A stretch of DNA of 64,000 bases from Acanthamoeba sp. SK_2022b (Eukaryota > Discosea > Longamoebia > Acanthamoebidae), in assembly GCA_027943245.1 (NCBI GenBank), contig JANDJZ010000009.1, forward strand, positions 42,489-106,488, read 5' to 3'. Position 1 is the stretch's first letter; each line of letters opens with the position of its first letter. Made by a program: the position numbers and the translations under genes. Below, in pieces: positions 1 to 9,663 of this stretch. The notes under the pieces were generated by a model that saw only the letters and a program-made list of their open reading frames with translations, had not been told where the DNA came from and did not search any database.

Positions 1-793
1 TGGGGCGGTATTTCACGACCTGGGCAACACCTGTTTCACCTTTATGGCCGGCAAACCGGGTTACGACAAAAGCGTCTCGACCGACATCATTCTGCAAGCG
101 CTGCGGCAGCTGGGCGTCACGGCCGGCGCGTCGGGGCGCAACGATCTGGTGATGGAAACCGCCGACGGGCCGCGCAAAATATCCGGCTCGGCCTATCGAG
201 AAACCCAGGACCGTGGTTTCCACCACGGCACGCTGCTGCTGAACGCCGATCTGGAGCGGCTGGCAGACTACCTCAATCCCGATCCCAAAAAGCTGCAGGC
301 CAAGGGCATCACCTCGGTGCGTTCGCGCGTCGCCAATTTGGCGGAGTTTTTGCCGGGTATCAGCCATGAACAGGTGTGCGAAGCCATCGTGCAGGCCTTT
401 TTTGCCCACTATGGCGAGACGGCCGAGCCGGAGATCATTTCGCCGGACGTATTCCCTGATTTGCCCGATTTTGCCGCGCAGTTCGCCAAACAGAGCAGTT
501 GGGAATGGAATTTCGGCAAGGCGCCGGCGTTCAGCCATCTGCTTAACGAACGCTTCGTCTGGGGCGGCGTGGATCTGTTCTTCGACGTGGAGAAGGGAAC
601 GATTGTTCGCGCGCAGGTGTTCACCGACAGCCTGAATCCCGCCCCGCTGCAACGGCTGGCGGAAGCGCTGGTGGGCTGCGGGTATCGCAGCGAGCCCGTT
701 GCCGCTTGCTGCGATCGGCTGATGGCGGATTATCCGCAACAGGCGGCGGAATTGACCGAACTGCAGCAATGGCTGAGCGAAACGATCCGTTAG
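1..793 (+). CDS. lplA: Lipoate-protein ligase A, 5'-truncated by the window edge
   Basis: Attaches free lipoate, activated with ATP, to the lipoyl domains of 2-oxoacid dehydrogenases and the glycine cleavage H protein in the cytoplasm. The reading frame is open from base 2 and gives about 263 residues up to the TAG at 791-793; the family is about 338 residues long, so roughly the first 75 are outside the window. Recognisable LplA segments are [12 protein letters not shown] at the left edge, SGRNDL, the SGSAYRE stretch, GFHHGTLLL and the accessory-domain segment [14 protein letters not shown]. The ATG at 44 is internal. A strong hairpin terminator follows directly. The identification rests on near-continuous similarity to the E. 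coli protein as I remember it. Confidence 0.95.
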   Translation, partial: GAVFHDLGNTCFTFMAGKPGYDKSVSTDIILQALRQLGVTAGASGRNDLVMETADGPRKISGSAYRETQDRGFHHGTLLLNADLERLADYLNPDPKKLQAKGITSVRSRVANLAEFLPGISHEQVCEAIVQAFFAHYGETAEPEIISPDVFPDLPDFAAQFAKQSSWEWNFGKAPAFSHLLNERFVWGGVDLFFDVEKGTIVRAQVFTDSLNPAPLQRLAEALVGCGYRSEPVAACCDRLMADYPQQAAELTELQQWLSETIR

Positions 794-812
794 CCGGTAT
801 GGGATGGTGAAG

Positions 813-839
813 GGGATGAGCGTGCTCATCCCTTTTTTT
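813..839 (+). terminator. Rho-independent terminator of lplA
   Basis: An 8-bp perfect stem (GGGATGAG / CTCATCCC, loop CGTG) is followed by seven T. It starts 20 bases after the lplA stop codon. Confidence 0.9.
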
Positions 840-1305
840 ATCGCTGAAATCGACGTTTCGCAGGGGCGTAGCGCAGATTTTCTGAAAATCAAGGTGGGCA
901 TTTTTTTACGTTTTCAATGCTGAGAATAACGGGCGGAATTGATGTGTTATTAAATTTAATCAGTCATCGTTAACGACAGGAAAAATCGGCGTTACGGCAG
1001 AAAGATTATTTTACTTTATTTAAGATTTTTCTTAAATAAAACAACGGAGATAAGTCAAATTTAGCCCGTCATCCAATCCACTTAAGCCAAATACCTTTTC
1101 ATATCACGCGTTAGGCGAGAAAGGTGGCATAAGTTCAGCTGCTTTTCTTTTGCGCCTTTCGCGATTGTCGTATAGCTTTAATCTATCAATTAAATGATAT
1201 TTCATGGGTATTTGCATTGATATTTCCGATTAATCCCAGAAGGATTGATCGATAAAATATATTGATATACGATGATACGCTAGCCATTCATCCTGTGGCA
1301 TTAAA
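840..1305. other. AT-rich intergenic region upstream of ydiV
   Basis: 466 bases without a convincing gene, much richer in A+T than the flanking genes. It holds an 11-bp perfect inverted repeat at 1015-1040 (arms TTTATTTAAGA / TCTTAAATAAA, loop TTTT). Otherwise I see only AT-rich stretches from which the ydiV promoter presumably comes; I could not fix a -35/-10 pair with confidence. Confidence 0.6.
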
Positions 1306-2037
1306 ATGAACATCCAACTCGAAGCTGACTTTATTAGTAGCTATGTTTTTCAACCTGTTTACTCAATGGAGGGCAGGCTGTTGGCGGTGGAAATGTTGAG
1401 CCGTTTCAACAGTCTCGACGGTGATTTAGCCATGCCGGCCGAAATTGGGATTAATTTATTGGCGCCTGAACAAAGGATTGAGTTATTTAATGAGCAATTG
1501 AAACTTGCGGAGCGGCACGCGGGCTGGTTTACCGGTAACAGCGTGCAGTTGACCATCAATATCGAAGAAACCATCGTCGAACTTATTCTTTCCGATCCGG
1601 CATTGTGCCAATGGATCAGGCAATATCCTTTTATTGCATTCGAAATGAGTGAGAGTTTTCCGAATCTTTCGGCCGGGAAGAACAACCCGAACGTGCAGCG
1701 ATTAAGCGAAATGTTTACGCTGTGGCTCGATGATTTCGGTTCCGGTAAAGCCACCTTGACCGCGCTGTATGATGGTTTGTTTGACTATGTAAAGATAGAC
1801 AAGCGTTTTTACTGGCAGCTGTTTACCCATCAGGGGTATGACGTGGTCATCGACTCGTTGTTAAAGAATATCAACCTGTTGTGTAAAGGCGTGATCGTCG
1901 GAGGAATAGAGAAAAAAGAGTACTTTAATAAACTCAGATACGCCGGTGTTTTAGGCCTGCAAGGTTTTTTATGGCCCAGCGTTGGTGTGGATAATCTGCA
2001 AACTTTGCTGGCGAAGCCCAGCGAGTTCAATAATTAA
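1306..2037 (+). CDS. ydiV: YdiV-type EAL-domain protein, probable anti-FlhDC factor
   Basis: A 243-residue single-domain EAL protein next to selO (ydiU), exactly as E. coli ydiV is. It shares YdiV segments such as YPFI followed by an acidic stretch, GLF before the K-I-D motif, and the QGxLWP ending. E. coli and Salmonella YdiV do not degrade c-di-GMP; they bind FlhD4C2 and repress flagellar genes. This copy keeps Glu29 (EML in place of EAL), the DDFGSG loop at residues 142-147 and Lys163 (KID). However, the glutamate expected 36 residues after that lysine, the proposed general base in the EGVE motif, is Gly199 (VGGIE). I therefore predict no phosphodiesterase activity, though c-di-GMP binding may persist. 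No clear ribosome binding site precedes the ATG, so translation may be weak. Confidence 0.85.
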   Translation: MNIQLEADFISSYVFQPVYSMEGRLLAVEMLSRFNSLDGDLAMPAEIGINLLAPEQRIELFNEQLKLAERHAGWFTGNSVQLTINIEETIVELILSDPALCQWIRQYPFIAFEMSESFPNLSAGKNNPNVQRLSEMFTLWLDDFGSGKATLTALYDGLFDYVKIDKRFYWQLFTHQGYDVVIDSLLKNINLLCKGVIVGGIEKKEYFNKLRYAGVLGLQGFLWPSVGVDNLQTLLAKPSEFNN

Positions 2038-2200
2038 GAAGTGATATAAAAAACTACACACAATGAGGTAAATAATGCGCGGGGTGATGTTTGCCGTGAT
2101 TCCGTCGCCGTTATTCGCCATCGTTTTTTGGCTGATGACACCGTTTTGTCAGCCCACGTTAAACCGCGTTTCCTCCGCCAGGTGGAAACGCCAAACTCCC

Positions 2201-2229
2201 CGCATCCGTCCTGGCGACAGGAGGATGCG
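2201..2229 (+). other. Strong stem-loop with GCGA tetraloop upstream of selO
   Basis: CGCATCC-g-TCCTG, GCGA loop, CAGGA-GGATGCG: 12 base pairs with one bulged G and a GNRA-type tetraloop. No T run follows, so it is not a canonical terminator. It lies between ydiV and selO, about 70 bases before the selO start, and could act in the mRNA leader. Confidence 0.5.
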
Positions 2230-2297
2230 TTCTCCCTGCATTCCTTCGGTGTTAATCCGCCCGTCCAGGCTCTACACTACGCTGAAACGGAGGGCCT

Positions 2298-3740
2298 ATG
2301 CCGCAGTTCGATAACGCTTACTACCAACAGTTACCCGGTTTCTACACCGCCCTGAACCCGACGCCGCTCAAGGATGCGCGCCTGCTGTACCACAGCGAGC
2401 CGCTGGCGCGCGAGCTGGGGCTGGATGAAAGTTGGTTTACCCAGGATAAAACCCCCATTTGGGCGGGAGAAACGCTGCTGCCCGGCATGCAGCCGTTGGC
2501 ACAGGTGTACAGTGGCCACCAGTTTGGCGTATGGGCCGGGCAGCTGGGGGATGGCCGCGGCATTTTACTGGGCGAACAGGTCCTGGCGGACGGCAGCCAC
2601 CGCGACTGGCACCTGAAGGGCGCCGGGCTGACGCCATATTCGCGTATGGGGGACGGCCGCGCGGTGCTGCGTTCGGTGATCCGCGAGTTTCTGGCCTCCG
2701 AGGCGTTGCATCATCTGGGGATCCCGACCACCCGGGCGTTGACCATCGTGACCAGCCGGCAGCCGGTGTTCCGCGAGCAGCCGGAACGCGGCGCCATGCT
2801 GATGCGGGTGGCGGAAAGCCACGTGCGCTTCGGCCACTTCGAGCACTTTTACTACCGCAAACAGCCGGAGCAGGTGCGGCAGTTGGCGGATTTCGTCATT
2901 GCCCGTCACTGGCCGCAGCTGCAGGATCAGGCTGAACGTTACCTGCTGTGGTTTACCGACGTGGTGGAACGGACGGCGCGCCTGATCGCCCATTGGCAAA
3001 CCGTCGGTTTCGCTCACGGCGTGATGAACACCGACAACATGTCGATTCTCGGCATCACCATTGACTACGGCCCTTACGGCTTCCTCGATGACTATCAGCC
3101 CGGTTATGTCTGCAATCACTCCGACCATCAGGGGCGTTACGCCTTCGACAATCAGCCGGCGGTGGCGCTGTGGAACCTGCATCGCCTGGCGCAGACCCTG
3201 TCGGGGGTGATGACCACTGAACAGCTGCAGCAGGCGCTGGCGGCGTATGAACCGGCGCTGATGCGCGCCTACGGCGAACAGATGCGCGCTAAACTCGGCT
3301 TCTTCACGCCGACGGCGCAGGACAATGACGTGCTCACCGGGCTGTTGAGCCTGATGGCGCAGGAAGGGCGGGACTATACCCGCACGTTCCGCCTGTTGAG
3401 CGACACTGAACAGCAACAGGCGCAGTCGCCGCTGCGCGACGAGTTTATCGACCGCGCGGCGTTCGATTCCTGGTATCAGCAGTATCGTCAGCGTTTGCAG
3501 CAGGAGCAGGTGAGCGATGAGGAACGGCAACGGGCGATGAAGGCGGTGAACCCGCGCCTGATCCTGCGCAACTATCTGGCGCAGCAGGCGATTGAAGACG
3601 CGGAGCAAGACGACGTGGGCCGTTTGCAGCGGTTGCATCAGGCCCTGCTGCGGCCGTTCGACGATGCGCCGGAATATGACGATCTCGCCGTGCTGCCGCC
3701 GGACTGGGGCAAACATCTGGAGATTTCCTGCTCCAGCTGA
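2298..3740 (+). CDS. selO: Protein adenylyltransferase SelO (YdiU)
   Basis: SelO is a pseudokinase-fold enzyme that transfers AMP from ATP, bound in flipped orientation, to Ser, Thr or Tyr of target proteins, with a role in redox homeostasis. The protein has 480 residues, the normal bacterial length. Visible landmarks are the nucleotide-binding Lys107 in LKGAG, the [15 protein letters not shown] loop, Asp246-Asn247 (NTDNMS) and the metal-binding Asp256 (TIDYGPYG). It ends in CSS; the eukaryotic homologues carry selenocysteine at the same C-terminal place. The ATG has a good GGAGG site (ctgaaacggagggcct). It follows ydiV as in E. coli and converges on hemV with a shared terminator. Confidence 0.96.
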   Translation: MPQFDNAYYQQLPGFYTALNPTPLKDARLLYHSEPLARELGLDESWFTQDKTPIWAGETLLPGMQPLAQVYSGHQFGVWAGQLGDGRGILLGEQVLADGSHRDWHLKGAGLTPYSRMGDGRAVLRSVIREFLASEALHHLGIPTTRALTIVTSRQPVFREQPERGAMLMRVAESHVRFGHFEHFYYRKQPEQVRQLADFVIARHWPQLQDQAERYLLWFTDVVERTARLIAHWQTVGFAHGVMNTDNMSILGITIDYGPYGFLDDYQPGYVCNHSDHQGRYAFDNQPAVALWNLHRLAQTLSGVMTTEQLQQALAAYEPALMRAYGEQMRAKLGFFTPTAQDNDVLTGLLSLMAQEGRDYTRTFRLLSDTEQQQAQSPLRDEFIDRAAFDSWYQQYRQRLQQEQVSDEERQRAMKAVNPRLILRNYLAQQAIEDAEQDDVGRLQRLHQALLRPFDDAPEYDDLAVLPPDWGKHLEISCSS

Positions 3741-3744
3741 GATG

Positions 3745-3770
3745 AAAAAAGGGCGCTTAATGGCGCCCTT
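3745..3770. terminator. Bidirectional terminator between selO and hemV
   Basis: Stem AAGGGCGC / GCGCCCTT (3749-3756 and 3763-3770), loop of 6. The A run at 3745-3750 becomes a U run for the minus strand, so it fits best as the end of the hem operon; it can also stop selO. Confidence 0.8.
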
Positions 3771-3774
3771 GACG

Positions 3775-4560
3775 TTATTGACGCAGGTAGACCTGCGGCA
3801 GCGACACTTCGGGATGATGCACCACGCCGAGATCGGCCTGATACCAGCGGGTGAGGATCTCCGTCTGCAACACCTCCTGCGGCGTGCCGCTCGCCACCAG
3901 ACGCCCCTGATGCAGCAGCAGGATCCTATCGGCGTACAGCGCGGCCAGATTAAGATCGTGCAGCACGCAGCAGACGCCCAGCGGCTGTTGGCGCGTCAGC
4001 GAGCGCAGCAGGCGCAAAGTGTGCTGCTGGTGGTACAGATCCAGCGCCGAGGTCGGCTCGTCGAGAAATAGCCAGGCGGGAGACGGCTGCGGTTGCCACA
4101 GCTGCGCCAACACCCGCGCCAGCTGTACCCGCTGCTGTTCGCCGCCGGACAGTTGGCGGTAGTCGCGCTGCGCCAGCGCCAGGCAGTCGGTCTGCGCCAT
4201 CACCTGTTGGATCGCCTGATGCTCGTCGCGTTTGCCGTGCGGCGCCCGCCCCATGCTGACCACTTCCTCCACGCTGAACGGAAACGCCAGATCGCTGTAC
4301 TGGCGCATCACGGCTCGGACTTTGGCCAACTGCTGCGGCGCCCACTGTTCCAGCGGGCGATCAAGCAGGCGACATTCGCCGCAGTCCGGCGTCAAATAGC
4401 CGGTCAGCAAGCGCAGCAGCGTCGATTTGCCGGCGCCGTTAGGGCCGATAATCGCCACCATTTCGCCGCCGACGAGGCTGAGCGAAACGTCGTTGATCAG
4501 GCGGCGCGCACCGAGGCTGTAGCGCAGCTCTCGGGCCGTCAGACAGGCGGCGTTATCCAC
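3775..4560 (-). CDS. hemV: Hemin ABC transporter ATP-binding protein
   Basis: The ATPase of the inner-membrane hemin importer (HmuV family), 261 residues. It has Walker [10 protein letters not shown], the signature [17 protein letters not shown], Walker [13 protein letters not shown] and the H-loop [12 protein letters not shown]. The start is GTG at 4558-4560, overlapping the end of hemU by 8 bases, so the two are probably translationally coupled. It is the last gene of hemPRSTUV, and a hairpin with a U run lies just beyond its stop. It works with permease HemU and periplasmic HemT; regulation comes from the Fur-type promoter in front of hemP. Confidence 0.96.
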   Translation of the reverse strand: MDNAACLTARELRYSLGARRLINDVSLSLVGGEMVAIIGPNGAGKSTLLRLLTGYLTPDCGECRLLDRPLEQWAPQQLAKVRAVMRQYSDLAFPFSVEEVVSMGRAPHGKRDEHQAIQQVMAQTDCLALAQRDYRQLSGGEQQRVQLARVLAQLWQPQPSPAWLFLDEPTSALDLYHQQHTLRLLRSLTRQQPLGVCCVLHDLNLAALYADRILLLHQGRLVASGTPQEVLQTEILTRWYQADLGVVHHPEVSLPQVYLRQ

Positions 4561-5557
4561 CGGTTCGCTCCCGCTGGCGCATCACCAGCCACAAGAAGTA
4601 AGGACCGCCGATCAGGCTGGTCATCAACCCCACCGGCATTTCGGCCGGCGCCACCAGCGTGCGCGCCAGCGTATCGCTGACCAGCAGCAGGCAGGCGCCG
4701 CCCAGCGCGGAGCAGGGCAGCAGCCAGCGGTGATCGCCGCCGAGGCGCATGCGCACCAGATGCGGCACCACCAAACCGACAAAGCCGATCACGCCGCTCA
4801 TCGCTACCGCCGCGCCGATCAGCAAGGCGCTCAGCAACAGCAGCTGCAGCTTGGCGCGCTGGACGTTCACCCCGAGGTAGTGGGCCTCTTCGTCCCCCAG
4901 CTGCAACAGGTTCAGCCGGCGCGCCTGCAGCAGCGTCAGCAGCGCCGTAGGCAGGATCAGCGAGGCGGAAACCGCCAGCGTCGGCCACTGTGACTGGCTG
5001 AGGCTGCCCATCATCCACAGCGAGAACTGGCGCAGCTGTTGATCGCTGCTGACGTAAGAGAGCACGCCGATGGCCGCCATGCACAGGGCGTTGATGGCGA
5101 TGCCTGCCAGCAGCAGCCGCGACAGATTGCCGTGCCCGCTGCGGCTGATGCCGTAGATCAATAGCGATACCAGCAGGCTGCCGAGGAACGCCGCCAGCAT
5201 ATGGCCATACAGCGCGATCGTCACCGGCAACGCCAGCGGCATCACGATGAACAGGGCGACAAACAGCGCGCCGCCGCTGCTGATGCCCAGCAGGCTCGGA
5301 TCCGCCAGCGGGTTGCGGAACAGCCCCTGCATCACCGCACCGGATACCGCCAGCGCGCAGCCGATCACCACCGCCAGCAGCACGCGCGGCAGGCGGATGT
5401 TCAACCAGATGTGCCAGGCGGCATCGCTGAAAGGTTCGCGCCACAGGGTGCGAAACGACAGCGTCAGCGCGCCCAGGTTGGCGGCGACCAGCGCCAGCAG
5501 CGTCAGCAACACCAGCAGACCGATGATGGCCAGCTGAGGCGAGGTGCGACAGCGCAT
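4553..5557 (-). CDS. hemU: Hemin ABC transporter permease
   Basis: A 334-residue FecCD/BtuC-type permease that forms the inner-membrane channel for hemin. Many hydrophobic helices are evident. Conserved family segments include [19 protein letters not shown], the [16 protein letters not shown] motif and [12 protein letters not shown] with the following GGDHRWLLP. Its ATG overlaps the TAA of hemT by one base (TAATG), and its own stop lies inside hemV, so T, U and V form one tightly coupled unit. Confidence 0.96.
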   Translation of the reverse strand: MRCRTSPQLAIIGLLVLLTLLALVAANLGALTLSFRTLWREPFSDAAWHIWLNIRLPRVLLAVVIGCALAVSGAVMQGLFRNPLADPSLLGISSGGALFVALFIVMPLALPVTIALYGHMLAAFLGSLLVSLLIYGISRSGHGNLSRLLLAGIAINALCMAAIGVLSYVSSDQQLRQFSLWMMGSLSQSQWPTLAVSASLILPTALLTLLQARRLNLLQLGDEEAHYLGVNVQRAKLQLLLLSALLIGAAVAMSGVIGFVGLVVPHLVRMRLGGDHRWLLPCSALGGACLLLVSDTLARTLVAPAEMPVGLMTSLIGGPYFLWLVMRQRERTGG

Positions 5558-6387
5558 TACTTTTGCTCCGCCGCGTGGCGCAGTTTGGCCAGCGCCGCCG
5601 GCGTTTCCAGACCGAAGCCCAGCAGCGCCATGTCATCGACGATCAGCACGCGGCGTTGCTTGCCTGCCGGTGTCAACGCCAGGCCCGGCAGCGTCCACAG
5701 CTGCTGTTCGCCGCCGAGGGTGCGCACGCCGTCGGTAGTGACCAGCAACAGATCCGGCGCGCTGGCGATGACGCCTTCCTGCGACAGCGGACGGTAGCGG
5801 TCAAAGCCCTGCATGGCGTTTTTCAGGCCGGCGGCGGCAATCACCGCGTCGGCGGCGGTGTGTTGCCCGGCGGCCATCGGCGTGATGCCGCCGTGGCTCA
5901 TCACGAACAGCACCTTGACCGGCAGCGGGGAGGTATCGACCGCCGCCAGCTGTTGTCGATAGCGCTCGCTCAGCTGTTTGCCTTGCTCAACGCGCTGCAG
6001 CGCAGCGGCAATCGTAGCGATTTTCTGCGGCACCGCCTGCAGGGTGGTGTCACCCGGCACGCTGACCACGTTGACGCCGCTGCCCGCCAGCTGTTTGAGC
6101 ACCAGCGCCGGCTGTGCCAGCTCGGTCGTCAGTACCAGCGTCGGCTTCAGCGCCAAAATGCCTTCGGCGTTCAGCTGGCGCATATAGCCGACGTCCGGCA
6201 GCTTTTTCACCGCTTCCGGATGCAGACTGGTGCTGTCGCGGGCGATCACCTCGTCGCCGGCGCCGAGCGCGAAGGCGATTTCCGTCACGTCGCCGCCGAT
6301 CGAGACGATGCGCTGCGCCGCCGCAGCGGTGAGCGGCAGCGCCAGCGACATCATCAACGCCAGGCGGCGGATCAAGGAAGATTTCAT
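5557..6387 (-). CDS. hemT: Periplasmic hemin-binding protein
   Basis: A 276-residue cluster A-8 substrate-binding protein (HmuT family) that carries heme from the outer-membrane receptor to HemUV. An N-terminal signal peptide is visible ([21 protein letters not shown], then AAAQ). It is followed by [19 protein letters not shown] and the [20 protein letters not shown] motif with Tyr in the position used as a heme ligand in this family. The frame stays open further upstream inside hemS, but the real start is the ATG at 6385-6387, which overlaps the hemS TGA by four bases (ATGA). Confidence 0.95.
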   Translation of the reverse strand: MKSSLIRRLALMMSLALPLTAAAAQRIVSIGGDVTEIAFALGAGDEVIARDSTSLHPEAVKKLPDVGYMRQLNAEGILALKPTLVLTTELAQPALVLKQLAGSGVNVVSVPGDTTLQAVPQKIATIAAALQRVEQGKQLSERYRQQLAAVDTSPLPVKVLFVMSHGGITPMAAGQHTAADAVIAAAGLKNAMQGFDRYRPLSQEGVIASAPDLLLVTTDGVRTLGGEQQLWTLPGLALTPAGKQRRVLIVDDMALLGFGLETPAALAKLRHAAEQK

Positions 6388-7421
6388 GCGGCGATGTCCT
6401 TGGCGGCGAGCGCGGCAACCTGCTCGCGCCACTGGGTTTGTTCCGGCTGCCCTTCGGTACGCTGGCCATACAGCTGCGCAATCTGCGTGCCATCGGCGGC
6501 GAACAGCTCCAGGCTGGTGACGATGCCGTCTTTGGTCGGTTTGCGGGTGATCCAGCTTTCGGCGATGGCGTCTTCGATCAGGTGCAGCGTGAAGCGGCGG
6601 TTGAACACGTTGATCCAGCCTTCCTGCGGCATCAAACGTTCGATCTGGCCGGTGAAGATCTGCACGCAGCCGCGGTTGCCGACGAAGATCATGATCTCGT
6701 TCTGCTGCTGCTGCGCTGCTTCCAGCAGCTGCGACAGCGCGCTGTTGTCCACCTGATAGGCCAGATCGTCGCCGACGGCGCGGAACGCCTGCTGGCGCGT
6801 CAGTTTGTTGCGGCTGAGCAGCTGGAAGAACTGGTGAACGTCGGTCATCGCACGCCATTCACCGTCGATTTTGGCATGATCCTGCGTCGTTTCATCCGCA
6901 GTGCTCGCCTCGGCGGGCTGCAGCGCCAGCGCCGGATTTTCTTCGCTCAGGTGGCGTTCCACCAGTGCCATCCAGGCCGGCAGATCGGTCTCTTCGGTGG
7001 TGTAGACCTTGTGCAGCGCATCGCCCTGTTGGTCGAAGAACTGGATGCTGTGGCGCACGCCGCGCTTGTTGGTTTCGCTCATGGCGAAAACGCTGGTCCA
7101 GTGGTTGAGGAACAGGCGCAGATCCAGCTCGCGCGGGTTGAGGATCAGCCCGGCGTGGCCGTTGAGGTGCTGGTTGCGGTAGCGGCCCATCTGCTCATGC
7201 ACCGCATAGCTGTTGCGGGTGATGGACTTGGTGACGCCGACCTGCTCAAGCTCGGTCAGCAGGGTGCGCGCGTCGGCCTGCAGGCGGCGAGTGTCGTGGC
7301 CGACGCGGGCGTGCGTTAGCTCCGCTTCGCTGACGCCGAGGATCGCCGCCAGATCGCGGGCGTATTTGCCGGGGTGATCGATTTTAGCCTGTTGGTAGCG
7401 TTCGTATAGGGTATTGCTCAT
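6384..7421 (-). CDS. hemS: Cytoplasmic hemin-binding/degrading factor HemS
   Basis: A 345-residue HemS/HmuS/ChuS-family protein made of two tandem related halves. It receives heme after import and handles or degrades it, releasing iron. Recognised segments are [18 protein letters not shown] near the N-terminus, [30 protein letters not shown] and, in the second half, [14 protein letters not shown]. The ATG has a good AGGAG site. It is separated from hemR by 66 bases that contain a strong hairpin without a U run, and its stop overlaps the hemT start. Confidence 0.96.
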   Translation of the reverse strand: MSNTLYERYQQAKIDHPGKYARDLAAILGVSEAELTHARVGHDTRRLQADARTLLTELEQVGVTKSITRNSYAVHEQMGRYRNQHLNGHAGLILNPRELDLRLFLNHWTSVFAMSETNKRGVRHSIQFFDQQGDALHKVYTTEETDLPAWMALVERHLSEENPALALQPAEASTADETTQDHAKIDGEWRAMTDVHQFFQLLSRNKLTRQQAFRAVGDDLAYQVDNSALSQLLEAAQQQQNEIMIFVGNRGCVQIFTGQIERLMPQEGWINVFNRRFTLHLIEDAIAESWITRKPTKDGIVTSLELFAADGTQIAQLYGQRTEGQPEQTQWREQVAALAAKDIAA

Positions 7422-7450
7422 GCGGGATTCTCCTGCGCTGTAATGCGAAC

Positions 7451-7473
7451 GGCGGACAACCGGGTTGTCCGCC
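7451..7473 (-). other. Intercistronic hairpin between hemR and hemS
   Basis: Perfect 11-bp inverted repeat GGCGGACAACC / GGTTGTCCGCC with one base between the arms. No T run follows on the minus strand. In an operon encoding a receptor followed by transport genes, such a stem can protect the receptor mRNA 3' end or lower downstream expression. Confidence 0.7.
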
Positions 7474-7487
7474 AGATAGTCAAATGA

Positions 7488-9569
7488 TTACCACTGGTAG
7501 CTGACCAGCAGTTTGGCGTTGCGGCCATCCTGCGGGACGCCCTGCGGCGAGTAATATTCTTTGTCGAAAGCGTTGCCCAGCACCACGGTGGTGGTCATGC
7601 CCTGCAGCCGATCGCGACCCTTGTAGCTCAGATAGAAGTCGTTGACGCCATAGCCGGCTTGTTCGGCCGTGCCGGTCTCCACGCGCGTCGCGCGTTCGGC
7701 GAAGGTGGCGACCCAGCCGGCGGACAGACCGGTTTCGCCCAGCGGCACGTCCAGCGAGCTGGTGACAGTGTCTGGATTGATGCTGCTTAACCAGTCACCG
7801 GTCGCTTCATTTTTGCCACGGGTGCGGTTATAAGCCAAATCCCAGCCGAACCACGGTGTTTTATAGCTGAGCGTAGCATCCCATCCCCAGATTTTGGCGC
7901 GATCGATATTGGTCGAGAATGTGGTGCAACTGATGCAATAAGGACCTCGCGGACCGCGTCCCAGTTCCATCGTGACATCGGTGGTGATGTAGTCCTTGGC
8001 TTTGGTATCGAAATAGCTGGCTTTGAACTGCAGGCTATCATCGGCCAGCATCAAATCATCGAAACGCAGACCAAACCCGTACTCTTGGGTTTCGTTGGTT
8101 TCCGGTTTCAAACTCGGGTTAGGCACCCAATAGTTGGTGATGGTGGTTGGCCCCATTGGAATTGAGAAGTGTTTGGAGTCGTTGTACATCTCACCCATCG
8201 TCGGCGCGCGGAACGCCTGAGAATAGGAGCCGAACAGCATCAACCAGTCGGTAGGCGTAATGCTGACCGCACCGCGAGAGGACCATTTGTCCGCATCCAC
8301 ATCGGCATAACCGTCGCTTGAGCCCTTGTAATTGTCATAGCGGGTGCCGGCGAGCAGAGTGACAGGCAGATCGCGCAGCGTGATTTCATCTTGCAGCCAG
8401 CCTGAAGCGAAATTGATTTTTGCTTGCGGGAAACTTTCGGTAGCGCCGCCCGGCGTTTGTTCCTGTTTGTAAGCCTCGGTGCCGTAGGTCAGCAGGTGAG
8501 AGGCGAAAGTATCCGCAAACAGGCGCGTTCGGTTTTCGAGTTTGGCGCCTTTCGTGGTTTGTTTGCGTGCTTCATCTTCGCTGCCATTGGCGTGAGCGTT
8601 AATTTTTACGTCTGAATAATACACTTTCGCTTCTGCATCCAGCCAATCTTGGCCAGCCGGTTTCAGTTTGTAACTCAGTGCCGCGTCGCGTTGAATCGTC
8701 GAACGATCGGTCATTAAGTTTCCACTGGAGCTGGCTGGAGTTTGCGGGTTTTTCGGCTCCTGGGCGCTGTTGTTGTAGTAACGCAAGTTGCCGCTCAGCG
8801 ACTGGCTATCGTCGATCTTCCAGGTGCCTTTGGCCAGCACATTGCTGATGGTTTCGTCGTTAGGCGCATCGAAGCCGTTGCCCTGACGAAGATCGCCGAC
8901 GTCGCGAGTGCCGAACGACAGCAGGCCGTCGAGGTTATCGGTCTTGCCGTAGGCGCTGGCGCCCATGCCCAGGCTGTGATCGCCGGTGCCGGCGGTGCCG
9001 TAGACGCGGAACCCGGTATCGTGGCCCGGCAGCAGCAGATCGGCGGCATCGACGGTCTCATAAGACACTACGCCGCCCAACGCGCCGCTGCCGTACAGCA
9101 ACGCGGAGGGGCCGCGCACGATTTCAATGCGTTTCACTAACGCAGGATCCAAAAATGTGCCGTTAATATGGCCGGTATCGGTCCCCTGGCGGATGCCGTC
9201 AACCAACGTCAGCACGCCGCGTCGGTCGTAACCGCGCATCATGAGATCTTGCCCATTGCTGCGCCCGGAACCCGTGACGGTAATGCCCGGCACGCGGCGC
9301 AGCATATCGGCGGCGGTGCCTGCAGTTTGGCTTTCCGGCGAGTTGCCTTCGATCACCGTGACCATCATCGGCGCTTCAAAGCTGCTGCGCTGGTTGCCGG
9401 TGGCGACCACGGTCATGGTCTCGTCGGCGGTTTTGGCTTTTTTAGCCGGCGCCGCGTTGGAAGAGGATGTTGTGCTGGTGTTTTGGGCCAAGGCCACCGT
9501 AGGCAGAGCGCAGGCAATCACCAGACTCAAAGCGGAAAAACGCAGCCGGGTGGAAAATGTCAGAGGCAT
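7488..9569 (-). CDS. hemR: TonB-dependent hemin receptor HemR
   Basis: A 693-residue outer-membrane receptor for heme and hemoproteins. It has a signal peptide ending in ALA-QN, a TonB-box-like ETMTVVATG, a plug domain with PGITVTGSGRSNGQDLMMRGYD and EIVRGPSALLYGSGALGG, and a 22-strand-type barrel ending in aromatic YQW. The family hallmark FRAP is present (QAFRAPTMGEMY). Downstream is an NPSLKPE box with a histidine between the two, as expected for a heme ligand. A Shine-Dalgarno site (ACGGAGAG) precedes the ATG. It is transcribed with hemP from the Fur-type promoter and passes heme to HemTUV. Confidence 0.97.
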   Translation of the reverse strand: MPLTFSTRLRFSALSLVIACALPTVALAQNTSTTSSSNAAPAKKAKTADETMTVVATGNQRSSFEAPMMVTVIEGNSPESQTAGTAADMLRRVPGITVTGSGRSNGQDLMMRGYDRRGVLTLVDGIRQGTDTGHINGTFLDPALVKRIEIVRGPSALLYGSGALGGVVSYETVDAADLLLPGHDTGFRVYGTAGTGDHSLGMGASAYGKTDNLDGLLSFGTRDVGDLRQGNGFDAPNDETISNVLAKGTWKIDDSQSLSGNLRYYNNSAQEPKNPQTPASSSGNLMTDRSTIQRDAALSYKLKPAGQDWLDAEAKVYYSDVKINAHANGSEDEARKQTTKGAKLENRTRLFADTFASHLLTYGTEAYKQEQTPGGATESFPQAKINFASGWLQDEITLRDLPVTLLAGTRYDNYKGSSDGYADVDADKWSSRGAVSITPTDWLMLFGSYSQAFRAPTMGEMYNDSKHFSIPMGPTTITNYWVPNPSLKPETNETQEYGFGLRFDDLMLADDSLQFKASYFDTKAKDYITTDVTMELGRGPRGPYCISCTTFSTNIDRAKIWGWDATLSYKTPWFGWDLAYNRTRGKNEATGDWLSSINPDTVTSSLDVPLGETGLSAGWVATFAERATRVETGTAEQAGYGVNDFYLSYKGRDRLQGMTTTVVLGNAFDKEYYSPQGVPQDGRNAKLLVSYQW

Positions 9570-9663
9570 GGTGCAACTCTCCGTATGTAATAAAACATAT
9601 CAATAGATTTGCTGGCTGCCTGGATCAAAAGATCGGGGTGGCTGGCGTTTGAGGATTCTGTGG

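Noticed and set aside
2565..3716. Long minus-strand frame of 383 codons opposite selO
   Set aside because: It is the antisense shadow of selO; its composition (Arg, His, Gln rich) and lack of any family motif are typical of antisense frames in GC-rich genes.
6388..6858. N-terminal extension of hemT to 433 residues
   Set aside because: It lies inside hemS in another frame. The signal peptide begins at the ATG overlapping the hemS stop.
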